A model generated the notes under the pieces. It made no database searches. It was not told the origin of the DNA and saw only the letters and a list, made by a program, of their open reading frames with translations. Below are positions 20,549 through 32,271 of a stretch of DNA of 64,000 bases, piece after piece; within the stretch, counting starts at the first letter, position 1; every line of letters begins with the position of its first letter. Origin of the DNA: Pseudomonas furukawaii (GTDB lineage: Bacteria; Pseudomonadota; Gammaproteobacteria; Pseudomonadales; Pseudomonadaceae); contig NZ_AP014862.1 of NCBI RefSeq assembly GCF_002355475.1, positions 2,046,001-2,110,000 on the forward strand, written 5' to 3'. The position numbers and the translations under genes were made by a program.

Positions 20549-20731
20549 ATGGCTGTTCAGCAGAACAAAAAATCCCGCTCGGCACGCGACATGCGCCGTT
20601 CCCACGACGCCCTCGATGCCAATGCGCTGTCCGTAGAGAAGAGCACCGGTGAAGTTCACCTGCGCCACCACGTTTCCCCGGACGGTTTCTACCGTGGTCG
20701 CAAAGTGATCGACAAGGGCGCTGCCGAGTAA
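20549..20731 (+). CDS. rpmF: 50S ribosomal protein L32
   Basis: 60-residue basic ribosomal protein beginning [20 protein letters not shown] and ending [15 protein letters not shown]. It has no cysteine pairs, so it is the zinc-free form. TTTAGGAG gives a strong ribosome site. An ATG two codons upstream in frame is ignored because the family starts MAVQQNK. Coupled with plsX 3 bp downstream. Confidence 0.98.
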   Translation: MAVQQNKKSRSARDMRRSHDALDANALSVEKSTGEVHLRHHVSPDGFYRGRKVIDKGAAE

Positions 20732-20734
20732 TCC

Positions 20735-21745
20735 TTGGCCGCCTCGATCATCGCGATTGATGCAATGGGCGGGGACTTCGGTCCCCGCTGCATTGTTCCA
20801 GCCAGCATCGCCTGTCTGTCAGAATTTCCTTCGCTTCACCTGGTCCTCGTCGGCCAAGCCCCCCTTCTCGAAGAATTGATTGCCCCTGTGCCTGCGGCGG
20901 ATCGCCGACGCCTGCAGATCGAGCATGCCAGCGAAGTCATCGCAATGGATGAGCGCCCCGCCCAGGCCTTGCGCGGAAAGCCGGACGCTTCCATGCGTGT
21001 CGCCCTCGATCTTGTTCGCAATGGTCGTGCGCAGGCTTGCGTCAGCGCCGGCAATACGGGGGCGCTGATGGCCTTGTCCCGCTATGTGCTCAAGACCTTG
21101 CCCGGCATCGATCGTCCGGCGATGGTGAGTGCCATCCCTACCGAGCGTGGGCATTGCCATCTGCTCGATCTGGGGGCCAATGTCGATTGTAGTGCCGAGC
21201 ATCTCTATCAGTTCGCGGTCATGGGGGCGGTGGCTGCGGAGGCTCTGGGTGTCGATCAGCCTCGTGTGGCGCTGCTCAACGTGGGCACCGAGGACATCAA
21301 GGGTAATCAGCAGGTCAAGCTCGCCTCGAGTCTTCTGCAGCGGGCCGAAGGCCTGAACTACATCGGTTACATAGAAGGTGACGGCCTCTACCGGGGCGAA
21401 GCGGACGTGGTTGTTTGCGACGGGTTCGTCGGCAATATCCTGCTGAAATCCAGCGAGGGTCTGGCGTCGATGATCTCTTCCCGCATGGAGGCGCTGTTCT
21501 CCGAAAGCCTGGGCTCTCGGGTGGTGGGGGCGCTTGCGCTGCCGCTGCTTCGCCGTCTGCGCACCGAGCTGGCGCCGGCGCGCCATAACGGAGCGAGTTT
21601 TCTCGGCTTGCAGGGGATTGTCATCAAGAGCCATGGTTCTGCCGGCTCCGAGGGCTTCCAGAGTGCCATTCGTCGAGCCGTGATAGAGGTTCGCGAGAAT
21701 CTGCCGCAACGTCTCCATGGCCGCCTGGAACATCTGTTGCTTTAG
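20735..21745 (+). CDS. plsX: Phosphate acyltransferase PlsX
   Basis: Makes acyl-phosphate from acyl-ACP, the acyl donor for PlsY in phospholipid synthesis. 336 residues, start TTG giving the family N-terminus [15 protein letters not shown]. Further motifs are [20 protein letters not shown] and [20 protein letters not shown]. The TTG start with only three bases after rpmF indicates translational coupling and low independent initiation. FabH, which often follows plsX in enterobacteria, is absent here. Confidence 0.95.
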   Translation: MAASIIAIDAMGGDFGPRCIVPASIACLSEFPSLHLVLVGQAPLLEELIAPVPAADRRRLQIEHASEVIAMDERPAQALRGKPDASMRVALDLVRNGRAQACVSAGNTGALMALSRYVLKTLPGIDRPAMVSAIPTERGHCHLLDLGANVDCSAEHLYQFAVMGAVAAEALGVDQPRVALLNVGTEDIKGNQQVKLASSLLQRAEGLNYIGYIEGDGLYRGEADVVVCDGFVGNILLKSSEGLASMISSRMEALFSESLGSRVVGALALPLLRRLRTELAPARHNGASFLGLQGIVIKSHGSAGSEGFQSAIRRAVIEVRENLPQRLHGRLEHLLL

Positions 21746-21848
21746 GATGTGACCGTTATCCTCAGCCTGTCATCCAACTGTCAGTTTCGTGCGCTTGGCT
21801 ATGCCGGGCGTCAATCTCCCTATACCGCCAGATAAGGGACCTCACTCA

Positions 21849-22787
21849 ATGTCCGAATCCCTCGCTTTCGTATTCCCCGGTCAGGGTTCCCAGTCTCTGG
21901 GCATGCTGGCCGAGCAGGGGGGCCAGCATAAGCTGGTCCTGGATACCTTCGCCGAAGCCTCCGAGGCTCTCGGCTACGACCTCTGGGCGCTGACCCAGCA
22001 AGGTCCGGAAGAGCAGCTCAACCAGACCGACAAGACCCAGCCCGCCATTCTCGCCGCGTCCATTGCGCTGTGGCGCCTTTGGCTCTCCGAGGGTGGTGCG
22101 CGTCCCGCCTATGTCGCCGGCCATAGCCTGGGTGAATACTCCGCCCTGGTGGCGGCAGGCTGCCTGGGGTTTTCCGATGCGGTGAAACTGGTGGAGCGTC
22201 GTGGTCAACTGATGCAGCAGGCCGTACCGGCCGGGCAGGGCGGCATGGCCGCCATCCTGGGGCTGGATGACGCCGATGTGCTGGCCGCTTGCGCCGAAGC
22301 TGCACAGGGAGACGTGGTCAGTGCCGTGAACTTCAACGCGCCCGGCCAGGTGGTGATCGCGGGCGCGGCTGCCGCTGTCGAGCGCGCCATCGAGGCCTGC
22401 AAGGCCCGTGGTGCCAAGCGCGCGATGCCGCTGCCTGTAAGCGTGCCATCCCACTGCGCGCTGATGAAGCCGGCTGCCGAGCGTTTCGCCGAATCCGTCG
22501 AGGCCCTGGCCTGGCAGGCGCCTGCGATTCCCCTGGTGCAGAATGTCAGCGCCGCCATCGTGGCTGACCTGGCAGAGCTGAAGCGTGACCTGCTGGCGCA
22601 GCTGTACAGCCCGGTTCGCTGGGTCGAGTCCATGGTCAATCTGTCCGAGCGCGGTGTTACCGACCTGGTGGAGTGCGGTCCGGGCAAGGTTCTGTCCGGT
22701 CTCAACAAGCGTTGTGTGAAGGGTGTGAACACCCACAACCTGGATACCCCTGATGCTTTCGCAGCCGCCCGTGCTGCGCTGGCCTGA
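21849..22787 (+). CDS. fabD: Malonyl CoA-acyl carrier protein transacylase
   Basis: Transfers malonyl from CoA to ACP, feeding chain extension. 312 residues; FVFPGQGSQSLGML at the N-terminus, active serine in GHSLGEYSALVAAG near residue 92, histidine in SVPSHCALMKP near residue 200. The ATG follows AAGGGACCTCA. A 103-bp gap after plsX may hold a secondary promoter (TATACC about 20 bp upstream of the ribosome site), but no -35 is clear. Confidence 0.97.
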   Translation: MSESLAFVFPGQGSQSLGMLAEQGGQHKLVLDTFAEASEALGYDLWALTQQGPEEQLNQTDKTQPAILAASIALWRLWLSEGGARPAYVAGHSLGEYSALVAAGCLGFSDAVKLVERRGQLMQQAVPAGQGGMAAILGLDDADVLAACAEAAQGDVVSAVNFNAPGQVVIAGAAAAVERAIEACKARGAKRAMPLPVSVPSHCALMKPAAERFAESVEALAWQAPAIPLVQNVSAAIVADLAELKRDLLAQLYSPVRWVESMVNLSERGVTDLVECGPGKVLSGLNKRCVKGVNTHNLDTPDAFAAARAALA

Positions 22788-22802
22788 ACAAGGAGAAGAC
22801 CT

Positions 22803-23546
22803 ATGAGTCTGCAAGGTAAGGTGGCACTGGTCACCGGCGCGAGCCGCGGCATCGGCCAGGCAATCGCCCTCGAACTGGGTCGTCAGGGTGCCGTCGTGAT
22901 CGGCACTGCGACCTCCGGCTCCGGTGCCGAGCGCATCGCCGAGTACCTCAAGGAGAACGGCATCGAAGGTGCCGGCCTGGTGCTCGATGTGAGCAGCGAC
23001 GAGTCCGTGGCCAGCACTCTGGAGCACATCCAGCAGCACCTGGGCCAGCCGCTGATCGTGGTAAACAACGCCGGCATCACCCGCGACAACCTCATGCTGC
23101 GCATGAAGGACGATGAGTGGTTCGACGTCATCAATACCAACCTCAACAGCCTGTACCGTTTGTCCAAGGCCGTGCTGCGTGGCATGACCAAGGCGCGCTG
23201 GGGTCGCATCATCAATATCGGTTCCGTGGTGGGTGCCATGGGTAACGCCGGGCAGACCAATTACGCCGCTGCGAAGGCTGGCCTGGAAGGCTTCACCCGC
23301 GCGCTGGCTCGCGAAGTGGGCTCCCGTGCCATCACCGTCAATGCCGTGGCCCCTGGTTTCATCGACACCGACATGACCCGCGAACTGCCGGAATCCCAGC
23401 GCGACGCATTGCTGACCCAGATCCCGTTGGGCCGCCTGGGCCAGGCCGAAGAGATCGCCAAGGTGGTGGGTTTCCTCGCCTCCGACGGCGCTGCCTACGT
23501 CACCGGCGCCACCGTGCCGGTCAACGGTGGCATGTACATGAGCTGA
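22803..23546 (+). CDS. fabG: 3-oxoacyl-ACP reductase FabG
   Basis: NADPH-dependent reductase of the elongation cycle. 247 residues of SDR fold: cofactor loop VTGASRGIGQAIALEL, NNAG at about residue 86, catalytic serine in INIGSVVGAMGNAG, tyrosine and lysine in TNYAAAKAGLEGFT, ending TVPVNGGMYMS. Ribosome site AAGGAGA. Directly follows fabD by 15 bp. Confidence 0.97.
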   Translation: MSLQGKVALVTGASRGIGQAIALELGRQGAVVIGTATSGSGAERIAEYLKENGIEGAGLVLDVSSDESVASTLEHIQQHLGQPLIVVNNAGITRDNLMLRMKDDEWFDVINTNLNSLYRLSKAVLRGMTKARWGRIINIGSVVGAMGNAGQTNYAAAKAGLEGFTRALAREVGSRAITVNAVAPGFIDTDMTRELPESQRDALLTQIPLGRLGQAEEIAKVVGFLASDGAAYVTGATVPVNGGMYMS

Positions 23547-23662
23547 ATGTGACGAATCCCTTCAGGAAGCTGTCATATGGGCTGTCTAGAATTCGCTATA
23601 GCAGTGCAGCCGGGTTATAGACATTTCGTTGCGGCGATTCGGAAGGGGTTCAGGCGTTCTGC

Positions 23663-23690
23663 TTGAAATGCGGAAAACCCTTTCTATACA
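23663..23690 (+). promoter_or_regulatory. Sigma-70 promoter of acpP
   Basis: TTGAAA (23663-23668), 16-bp spacer, TATACA (23685-23690), about 47 bp upstream of the acpP ATG. The 191-bp fabG-acpP gap otherwise holds no gene, so acpP, which must be made in large amounts, has its own promoter. Confidence 0.7.
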
Positions 23691-23737
23691 CTGCAGCCCC
23701 AGCTGCACGGATTTTTCCATAGGAGTGAAAACAAGGT

Positions 23738-23974
23738 ATGAGCACCATCGAAGAACGCGTCAAGAAAATCGTCGCCGAGCAACTGGGCGTCAAAGAAGAG
23801 GAAGTCACCAACAGCGCTTCCTTCGTTGAAGACCTGGGCGCCGACTCCCTTGACACCGTTGAGCTGGTGATGGCTCTGGAAGAGGAATTCGAGACCGAAA
23901 TCCCGGACGAGCAAGCCGAGAAGATCACCACCGTTCAGGAAGCCATCGATTACATCAACGCCAACGCGCAGTGA
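23738..23974 (+). CDS. acpP: Acyl carrier protein
   Basis: 78-residue acidic carrier of growing acyl chains. The phosphopantetheine serine is in [19 protein letters not shown] at about residue 37-38. Start [17 protein letters not shown]; ribosome site ATAGGAG upstream. Own promoter in front and terminator behind, so a highly expressed monocistronic message is possible. Confidence 0.99.
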   Translation: MSTIEERVKKIVAEQLGVKEEEVTNSASFVEDLGADSLDTVELVMALEEEFETEIPDEQAEKITTVQEAIDYINANAQ

Positions 23975-23999
23975 TGTAATCGTCGGTTACCCGACGTGG

Positions 24000-24040
24000 A
24001 AAAGCCGCACGACCCAGATGGGCGTGCGGCTTTTCTTTAG
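24000..24040 (+). terminator. Terminator after acpP
   Basis: AAAAGCCGCACG and CGTGCGGCTTTT form a 12-bp stem around a short loop, followed by CTTTAG; about 25 bp after the acpP stop. Confidence 0.9.
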
Positions 24041-24113
24041 GCATTCTGTCGATGTTCGGCAGGGCGCCACCCCGAACCAACCGCCGTGTAGAGATTGAAA
24101 GAAGGAGATCGCT

Positions 24114-25358
24114 GTGTCGCGTAGACGCGTCGTGGTCACTGGCCTTGGCATGCTGTCGCCGCTGGGTACCGATGTATCGAGCACCTGGCAGGGAGTTCTG
24201 GCTGGCCGCAGTGGCATTGGCCTGATCGAACATATGGACTTGTCCGCCTATTCCACCCGCTTCGGGGGTTCGGTCAGGGGGTTCAATGTCGAGGAGTACC
24301 TGTCGGCCAAGGAGGCGCGGAAGCTCGACCTCTTCATTCAGTACGGCCTTGCCGCCAGCTTCCAGGCGGTACGTGATTCGGGTCTTGAGGTCACCGATGC
24401 CAATCGCGAGCGCATCGGTGTCGCCATGGGCTCCGGCATAGGCGGCCTGACCAATATCGAGAACAACTGCAAGTCCCTGCATGAGCAGGGGCCCCGCCGG
24501 ATTTCGCCGTTCTTCGTGCCCGGCTCGATCATCAACATGGTTTCCGGCTTCCTGTCGATCCACCTGGGAATCCAGGGGCCGAACTACGCCATCGCCACCG
24601 CCTGCACCACCGGCACGCACTGCATCGGCATGGCGGCGCGCAACATCGCCTATGGCGAAGCGGACGTGATGGTGGCCGGCGGCTCTGAAATGGCTGCCTG
24701 TGGACTTGGCCTGGGCGGCTTCGGTGCCGCGCGCGCGCTGTCCACCCGCAACGACGATCCGACCCGCGCCAGTCGTCCCTGGGACAAGGGGCGCGACGGC
24801 TTCGTGCTCTCCGACGGTGCCGGTGCCCTGGTCCTCGAGGAGCTCGAGCACGCCAAGGCTCGTGGCGCCACCATCTACGCCGAGATCATAGGGTTCGGCA
24901 TGAGCGGCGATGCGTATCACATGACGTCACCGCCGGACGATGGCGCCGGTGCCGCGCGCTGCATGCGCAACGCCCTGCGGGACGCTGGTCTGAACCCCGA
25001 CCAGGTTCAGTACGTCAACGCCCACGGCACGTCCACCCCGGCGGGTGACCTGGCGGAAGCCATGGCCCTCAAGTCGGTGTTCGGCGACCATGCCTACCAG
25101 TTCGCCGTGAGCTCGACCAAGTCCATGACCGGCCACCTCCTGGGAGCTGCCGGCGCCGTGGAGGCCATCTTCAGCGTACTCGCCCTGCGCGACCAGGTGG
25201 CTCCACCCACCATCAACCTGGACGAGCCGGACGAAGGCTGCGACCTGGACTTCGTTCCTCACGAGGCGCGCGCCATGCCCATTGATGTGGTCCTGTCCAA
25301 CTCCTTCGGTTTCGGTGGCACCAACGGTTCACTGGTGTTCCGTCGGTTCCAGGGCTGA
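24114..25358 (+). CDS. fabF: 3-oxoacyl-ACP synthase II (KAS II)
   Basis: Condensing enzyme for elongation, including the step needed for cis-vaccenate. 414 residues; cysteine in [14 protein letters not shown] near residue 163, histidines in [12 protein letters not shown] near 303 and [12 protein letters not shown] near 340. The start is GTG, placed by AAGGAGAT and by the N-terminus [17 protein letters not shown]. Its TGA overlaps the pabC ATG by one base. Confidence 0.97.
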   Translation: MSRRRVVVTGLGMLSPLGTDVSSTWQGVLAGRSGIGLIEHMDLSAYSTRFGGSVRGFNVEEYLSAKEARKLDLFIQYGLAASFQAVRDSGLEVTDANRERIGVAMGSGIGGLTNIENNCKSLHEQGPRRISPFFVPGSIINMVSGFLSIHLGIQGPNYAIATACTTGTHCIGMAARNIAYGEADVMVAGGSEMAACGLGLGGFGAARALSTRNDDPTRASRPWDKGRDGFVLSDGAGALVLEELEHAKARGATIYAEIIGFGMSGDAYHMTSPPDDGAGAARCMRNALRDAGLNPDQVQYVNAHGTSTPAGDLAEAMALKSVFGDHAYQFAVSSTKSMTGHLLGAAGAVEAIFSVLALRDQVAPPTINLDEPDEGCDLDFVPHEARAMPIDVVLSNSFGFGGTNGSLVFRRFQG

Positions 25359-26173
25359 TGCAGAGCTGGGTCGACGGTCATCCGGCCGAGGCGCTGTCCA
25401 TTCGGGATCGCGGCCTGGCCTACGGCGACGGTCTGTTCGAGACCATCGCGGTTCGTGGCGGTCGGCCCCCGCTCCTGGAGTATCACCTGGCGAGGTTGGC
25501 CGAGGGCTGTCGTCGCCTGGCGATTCCCCTCGACCTGCCCTTGATGCGTACCGAGTTGCTGGCCTTTTCGGCTGGCCTGGGGGAGGGCGTAACCAAGTTG
25601 ATGGTGACCCGCGGCGAGGGCTTGCGGGGCTATGCACCGCCCCCTGTCGCTCTACCCCGGAGGATCCTCCAGGGGGCTCCCTTCCCGACTTATGCCCAGG
25701 CCAATGCCGAGCAGGGCGTGCAGCTGTTCCCCTGTACCACCCGTCTGGCCGAACAGCCGTTGCTGGCCGGACTCAAGCACCTGAACCGCCTGGAGCAGGT
25801 CATCGCCCGCGCCGAGTGGCAAGGCAGCGAGTTCGCCGAGGGCCTGATGCGCGACCAGGCCGGGCGCGTCATCGAAGGGGTGTTCAGCAACCTGTTCGTG
25901 GTGATCGATGGCGTGTTGGTCACGGCTGATCTGTCCCGTTGCGGCGTGGCCGGCGTCATGCGAGCCGCCCTGCTGGACGTGGCGCGGGCCGAGGGCATCA
26001 AGGCCGATGTGCGTGACCTGCCGTACGATACCTTCCTTGCGGCGGATGAGGTTTTCCTCTGCAACAGCCTTTTCGGCATCTGGCCCGTGCGTTCTGTAAC
26101 AGGGCATCACTGGTCGGTCGGGCCGCTGACCCGTAAACTTCAGGCTATCGCCCGCGATCTACTGGACATCTGA
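25358..26173 (+). CDS. pabC: Aminodeoxychorismate lyase
   Basis: PLP enzyme that releases p-aminobenzoate and pyruvate in folate synthesis. 271 residues of fold-type IV: IRDRGLAYGDGLFETIAVRGG near the N-terminus and the PLP lysine in LAGLKHLNRLEQVIAR near residue 140; EGVFSNLFVV and DEVFLCNSLFGIWPV complete the pattern. TGATG overlap with fabF couples translation. Confidence 0.95.
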   Translation: MQSWVDGHPAEALSIRDRGLAYGDGLFETIAVRGGRPPLLEYHLARLAEGCRRLAIPLDLPLMRTELLAFSAGLGEGVTKLMVTRGEGLRGYAPPPVALPRRILQGAPFPTYAQANAEQGVQLFPCTTRLAEQPLLAGLKHLNRLEQVIARAEWQGSEFAEGLMRDQAGRVIEGVFSNLFVVIDGVLVTADLSRCGVAGVMRAALLDVARAEGIKADVRDLPYDTFLAADEVFLCNSLFGIWPVRSVTGHHWSVGPLTRKLQAIARDLLDI

Positions 26174-26176
26174 TTC

Positions 26177-28840
<2,664 letters not shown>

Positions 28841-28875
28841 AATCCCAGGCTGAGCCAGCTTGCCAGGAAGAGTCC

Positions 28876-29232
28876 ATGAGCCTGCCACCGAATCTGGGCC
28901 CGCGTAACGGGATACTGTCCTTGACCATCAAGGACAAGTCCGTCCTGTATGCCGCCTACATGCCGTTCATCAAGAACGGTGGCCTGTTCATTCCCACCAA
29001 CAAGACCTACAAGCTGGGCGACGAGGTATTCATGCTGCTCAACCTGATGGATGAGCAGGAAAAGATCCCCGTTGCCGGCAAGGTCGTCTGGATCACGCCC
29101 AAGGGCGCCCAGGGCAACCGGGCTGCGGGCATCGGCGTCCAGTTCAACGATGGCGACAGCGGTGCGCGGAACAAGATCGAGACCTACCTCGCCGGCGCGC
29201 TGAAGTCCGACCGCCCCACCCACACGATGTAA
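28876..29232 (+). CDS. pilZ: Type IV pilus assembly protein PilZ
   Basis: 118-residue founding member of the PilZ fold, needed for pilus assembly through PilB and FimX. It has the strand pattern LFIPTNKTYKLGDEVFMLLN and VAGKVVWITPKG...GIGVQF but lacks the RxxxR c-di-GMP motif, as true PilZ does. ATG after GGAAGAG. Lies 35 bp after holB. Confidence 0.95.
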   Translation: MSLPPNLGPRNGILSLTIKDKSVLYAAYMPFIKNGGLFIPTNKTYKLGDEVFMLLNLMDEQEKIPVAGKVVWITPKGAQGNRAAGIGVQFNDGDSGARNKIETYLAGALKSDRPTHTM

Positions 29233-29311
29233 CCGACTCCCGTTGCAAGCCCGAGGCTGCGGGCGGCTGATGTGCCGCTGGCGGTGTCGCTCTTGCCGTT
29301 CGAGGTTTGCC

Positions 29312-30094
29312 ATGCTGATCGATTCCCACTGCCATCTGGACCGCCTTGATCTGGCCGCCCACGATGGTTCTCTTGACGCCGCCCTGGAAGCGGCCCGCGC
29401 CCGAGGGGTGAGCCAGTTCCTCTGCATCGGCGTCAGTGCCGACAATGCCGCAGCGGTGAAGGGGCTGGCCGAGCGTTATGACGACGTGCATTGCTCCGTT
29501 GGCGTCCATCCGCTGGACTTGCAGCCGGGGGAGTCCCTGGCGCTTGACTGGCTCCTGGGCGAACTGGCCCATCCGCGTGTGGTGGCCATCGGTGAGACCG
29601 GCCTGGACTACCACTACGAGCCCGAGGCCGCAGCGCTTCAGCAGCAGGCTTTCCGGTTGCACCTTGAAGCCGCCCGGCTGACTGGCAAGCCGGTGATCGT
29701 GCATACCCGCGAGGCGCGCGCCGATACCCTGGCGCTGCTGAGGGAGGCCGCATTGCCCCAGGCGGGCGTCCTGCACTGCTTCACCGAGGATTGGGAGATG
29801 GCGCGGGCGGCGCTGGACCTGGGCTACTATATTTCGCTGTCCGGCATCGTCACCTTCCGCAATGCCGACGCCCTTCGCGAAGTGGCGCGCCAGGTGCCGG
29901 CCGACCGCCTGTTGGTGGAGACGGATTCGCCTTATCTCGCACCGGTGCCCCACAGGGGAAAACCTAACCTGCCGCAGTATGTCCGCGAAGTGGCCGAGTT
30001 CCTTGCAGAACTCAGGGGCGTCGCGTTCGAGGATTTTGCCCGCCAGACCACCGATAATTTCCTGCGTCTCTTCCCGCTGGCCCGCATGGGCTGA
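29312..30094 (+). CDS. tatD: TatD-family metal-dependent DNase/hydrolase
   Basis: 260-residue amidohydrolase-fold nuclease. Metal ligands are visible in LIDSHCHLD, AIGETGLDYHYE, VIVHTREA, HCFTEDW and VETDSPYLAP. Family members are 3'-5' exonucleases or D-aminoacyl hydrolases; exact substrate is not set (the TatD/YcfH branch is likely since it sits after holB-pilZ). ATG after GAGGTTTGCC. Confidence 0.93.
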   Translation: MLIDSHCHLDRLDLAAHDGSLDAALEAARARGVSQFLCIGVSADNAAAVKGLAERYDDVHCSVGVHPLDLQPGESLALDWLLGELAHPRVVAIGETGLDYHYEPEAAALQQQAFRLHLEAARLTGKPVIVHTREARADTLALLREAALPQAGVLHCFTEDWEMARAALDLGYYISLSGIVTFRNADALREVARQVPADRLLVETDSPYLAPVPHRGKPNLPQYVREVAEFLAELRGVAFEDFARQTTDNFLRLFPLARMG

Positions 30095-30123
30095 TTCCGT
30101 CGGCACGGGCAAGATTCGCGCGC

Positions 30124-30244
30124 AAAAAAAACCCGGCTTCTGGGGGATGAATCCGGGTCAAGACCATTAGGAGTAAAACAAAGGAACGCGATCCACGGTT
30201 CCTCGACTGGCTGGGCACTTGGGGGGAGATGCCGCACGCCAGTA
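30124..30244 (-). ncRNA. rgsA: RgsA-type small RNA (P16)
   Basis: The minus strand carries a sigma-S-like -10 (CCAATACTT, core 30251-30256), about 120 nt of non-coding sequence, and an intrinsic terminator with stem CCGGGT / ACCCGG-type arms (30131-30136, 30153-30158) followed by eight T. The size and location, directly after tatD and beside the aminotransferase/TetR genes, match the RpoS-dependent RgsA of P. aeruginosa. Start is inferred from the -10; I could not align to a covariance model. Confidence 0.8.
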
Positions 30245-30249
30245 AGAAG

Positions 30250-30257
30250 AAGTATTG
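30250..30257 (-). promoter_or_regulatory. RpoS-type -10 for the RgsA sRNA
   Basis: CAATACTT on the minus strand resembles the sigma-S preferred CTATACTT. It lies about 7 bp before the inferred 5' end at 30244, with no strong -35, as is common for RpoS promoters. Confidence 0.6.
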
Positions 30258-30335
30258 GCCAATATTCGAACGCGTCCACATCGGGCGACGGCGTTTCTTA
30301 AACCTATTTGGAATACACCGTCGCCGGCTGAGTCC

Positions 30336-31469
30336 TCATGCGTCTGCCATCTGGCGCAAAAGGGCGAGGGTGTCCTCGATCACCTGCGAGCTGGTATAGA
30401 AATGAGGTGAAAAGCGAATGCCGCCTCCCCGTTGGGCGCAGACCACCTGTTCAGCTCGCAGCCGCTCGAAGAGGGTTCGATTATCCCAGCCATCCAGGCG
30501 AAAGCTGATGATGCCGGCGCGCCGCTGGGGGGACAGTGGACTGAGGATCCTCGCCCCCGGGATTCGCATCAGCCCGTCCTGCAGCCACTGCACCCGCTCC
30601 GTCAGCTCGGCGGCGACCTGCTCCATGCCGACGTCTTCCAGCACCGACAGGCTGGCCTCCAGGGCCATGGCCCCCAACATGTTGGGGCTGCCGCATTCGA
30701 AGCGCCGGGCACTGCGGGCGGGTTCCCAATCGGGGCGCTCATAGTCGCCAGGGTGTTCCAGCATGTGCCAGCCGTACTCATGGAGTTTCAATTGCTGGCG
30801 CAGGTCGGCGCGGCAGTAGAACACGCCCAGCCCTTCCGGACCGAGCATCCACTTGTGACCGTCGGCCATGGCGAATGCGCAGTCGATCGCCTGTACATCG
30901 AAGGGCAGGGCACCCAACTGCTGGATGGCGTCGACGCAGAGGAGCACACCGCGTCGGCGGCATTCGTGCCCGAGCCGCTGAAGGTCCAGGCGCAGGCCGC
31001 TGGCGTACTGCACTGCGCTGATGGCGAGCAAACGTGTCCGCGGTCCGCAGGCGGCAAGCAGGGCCGATTCCGGGTCGCCGGAGTCCAGCGGAACCTGCAG
31101 GGTTTGTACGCCGAAGCGCTCCAGAGCCTGCCAGACGACCCGATTGGAGGGAAACTCCTGATCACTGATAACCACCTGATCGCCCGTCGCCCAATCCAGA
31201 CCGAAGGCGACGAAAGACAGGGCTTCCGATGTATTCTTGACCAGCGCCAGGTCAGCCGTGGTTGGCGCATTCAGGAGTCTGGAAAGGCGTTCGCGCAGGC
31301 GACGCTCGACGATGAGCCAGTCCGGATAGTCCCTTGCGCCAAGGCGCCAGTTCTCTTCGGCGAAGCCTTGTACCGCCAGGGTCGCGCGTTTTGGCCAGGG
31401 CGCAACGGCAGCGTGGTTGAGATAGCGGAGCCCGTCGGCGTGGGCAAACTCATCTTGCAATAAGCTCAT
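30336..31469 (-). CDS. Class V aminotransferase (cysteine desulfurase/isopenicillin epimerase-like)
   Basis: PLP-dependent fold-type I enzyme, 377 residues. The Schiff-base lysine is in MADGHKWMLGPEGLGVFYC near residue 200, the cofactor aspartate in VLLCVDAIQQLGALPFD, and LVKNTSEALSFVAFG near residue 80 binds phosphate. It lacks the cysteine-bearing active loop of IscS, so it is more like the isopenicillin N epimerase or CsdA-unrelated branch; reaction unknown. Transcribed away from the TetR gene with a 74-bp shared gap. Confidence 0.85.
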   Translation of the reverse strand: MSLLQDEFAHADGLRYLNHAAVAPWPKRATLAVQGFAEENWRLGARDYPDWLIVERRLRERLSRLLNAPTTADLALVKNTSEALSFVAFGLDWATGDQVVISDQEFPSNRVVWQALERFGVQTLQVPLDSGDPESALLAACGPRTRLLAISAVQYASGLRLDLQRLGHECRRRGVLLCVDAIQQLGALPFDVQAIDCAFAMADGHKWMLGPEGLGVFYCRADLRQQLKLHEYGWHMLEHPGDYERPDWEPARSARRFECGSPNMLGAMALEASLSVLEDVGMEQVAAELTERVQWLQDGLMRIPGARILSPLSPQRRAGIISFRLDGWDNRTLFERLRAEQVVCAQRGGGIRFSPHFYTSSQVIEDTLALLRQMADA

Positions 31470-31543
31470 AGTCGGATGTTCCGTGCATTTTTACGCCAGA
31501 TAGGCATAATACGCGGCTTGATTTTTGACCCCACAGTCCCTTT

Positions 31544-32182
31544 ATGCAGAAAGAACCCCGTAAAGTCCGTGAGTTCCGCCGTCGTGAGCAGGAAATTCTC
31601 GACACCGCCCTCAAGCTCTTCCTGGAAGAGGGCGAAGACAGCGTTACCGTCGAGATGATCGCTGACGCAGTGGGTATCGGCAAAGGCACCATCTACAAGC
31701 ATTTCAAGTCGAAGGCGGAGATTTACCTGCGCCTGATGCTTGATTACGAGCGCGACCTCAACGCGCTTTTCCACTCTGCGGATGTGGATCGGGACAAGGA
31801 GGCGCTGTCGCGCGCCTACTTCGAGTTCCGCATGCGAGATCCTCAACGCTATCGCCTGTTCGATCGTCTCGAAGAAAAAGTGGTGAAGAACAGCCAGGTC
31901 CCGGAGATGGTGGAGCAACTGCACAAGATCCGTGCTTCCAACTTCGAACGCCTGACCCTGCTCATCAAGGGGCGTATCGCTGAAGGCAAGCTGGAGGACG
32001 TCCCGCCGTACTTCCACTACTGCGCGGCCTGGGCCTTGGTGCATGGCGCCGTCGCGCTCTACCATTCGCCCTTCTGGAGCAACGTCCTGGAGGACCAGGA
32101 GGGCTTCTTCCAGTTCCTGATGGACATCGGCGTGCGCATGGGCAACAAGCGCAAGCGCGAGAGTGAGTCGCCTGCAGGCTGA
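31544..32182 (+). CDS. TetR-family transcriptional regulator
   Basis: 212 residues. N-terminal helix-turn-helix is SVTVEMIADAVGIGKGTIYK and the following KSKAEIYLRLMLDYERDL starts the ligand/dimer domain. By position (between the aminotransferase/rgsA and moaA) it corresponds to the P. aeruginosa PA2957-type TetR as I recall. Targets unknown; the 74-bp divergent gap to the aminotransferase gene is the obvious operator site. No clear ribosome site precedes the ATG. Confidence 0.88.
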   Translation: MQKEPRKVREFRRREQEILDTALKLFLEEGEDSVTVEMIADAVGIGKGTIYKHFKSKAEIYLRLMLDYERDLNALFHSADVDRDKEALSRAYFEFRMRDPQRYRLFDRLEEKVVKNSQVPEMVEQLHKIRASNFERLTLLIKGRIAEGKLEDVPPYFHYCAAWALVHGAVALYHSPFWSNVLEDQEGFFQFLMDIGVRMGNKRKRESESPAG

Positions 32183-32271
32183 CGTATTCAGTACGCCTAT
32201 GTCGCGGTCGCGGACATGTCGCGTCCCGGCCGCGGGGATATACTCCCGCTAATACCACGCCGGAGCGTCCC

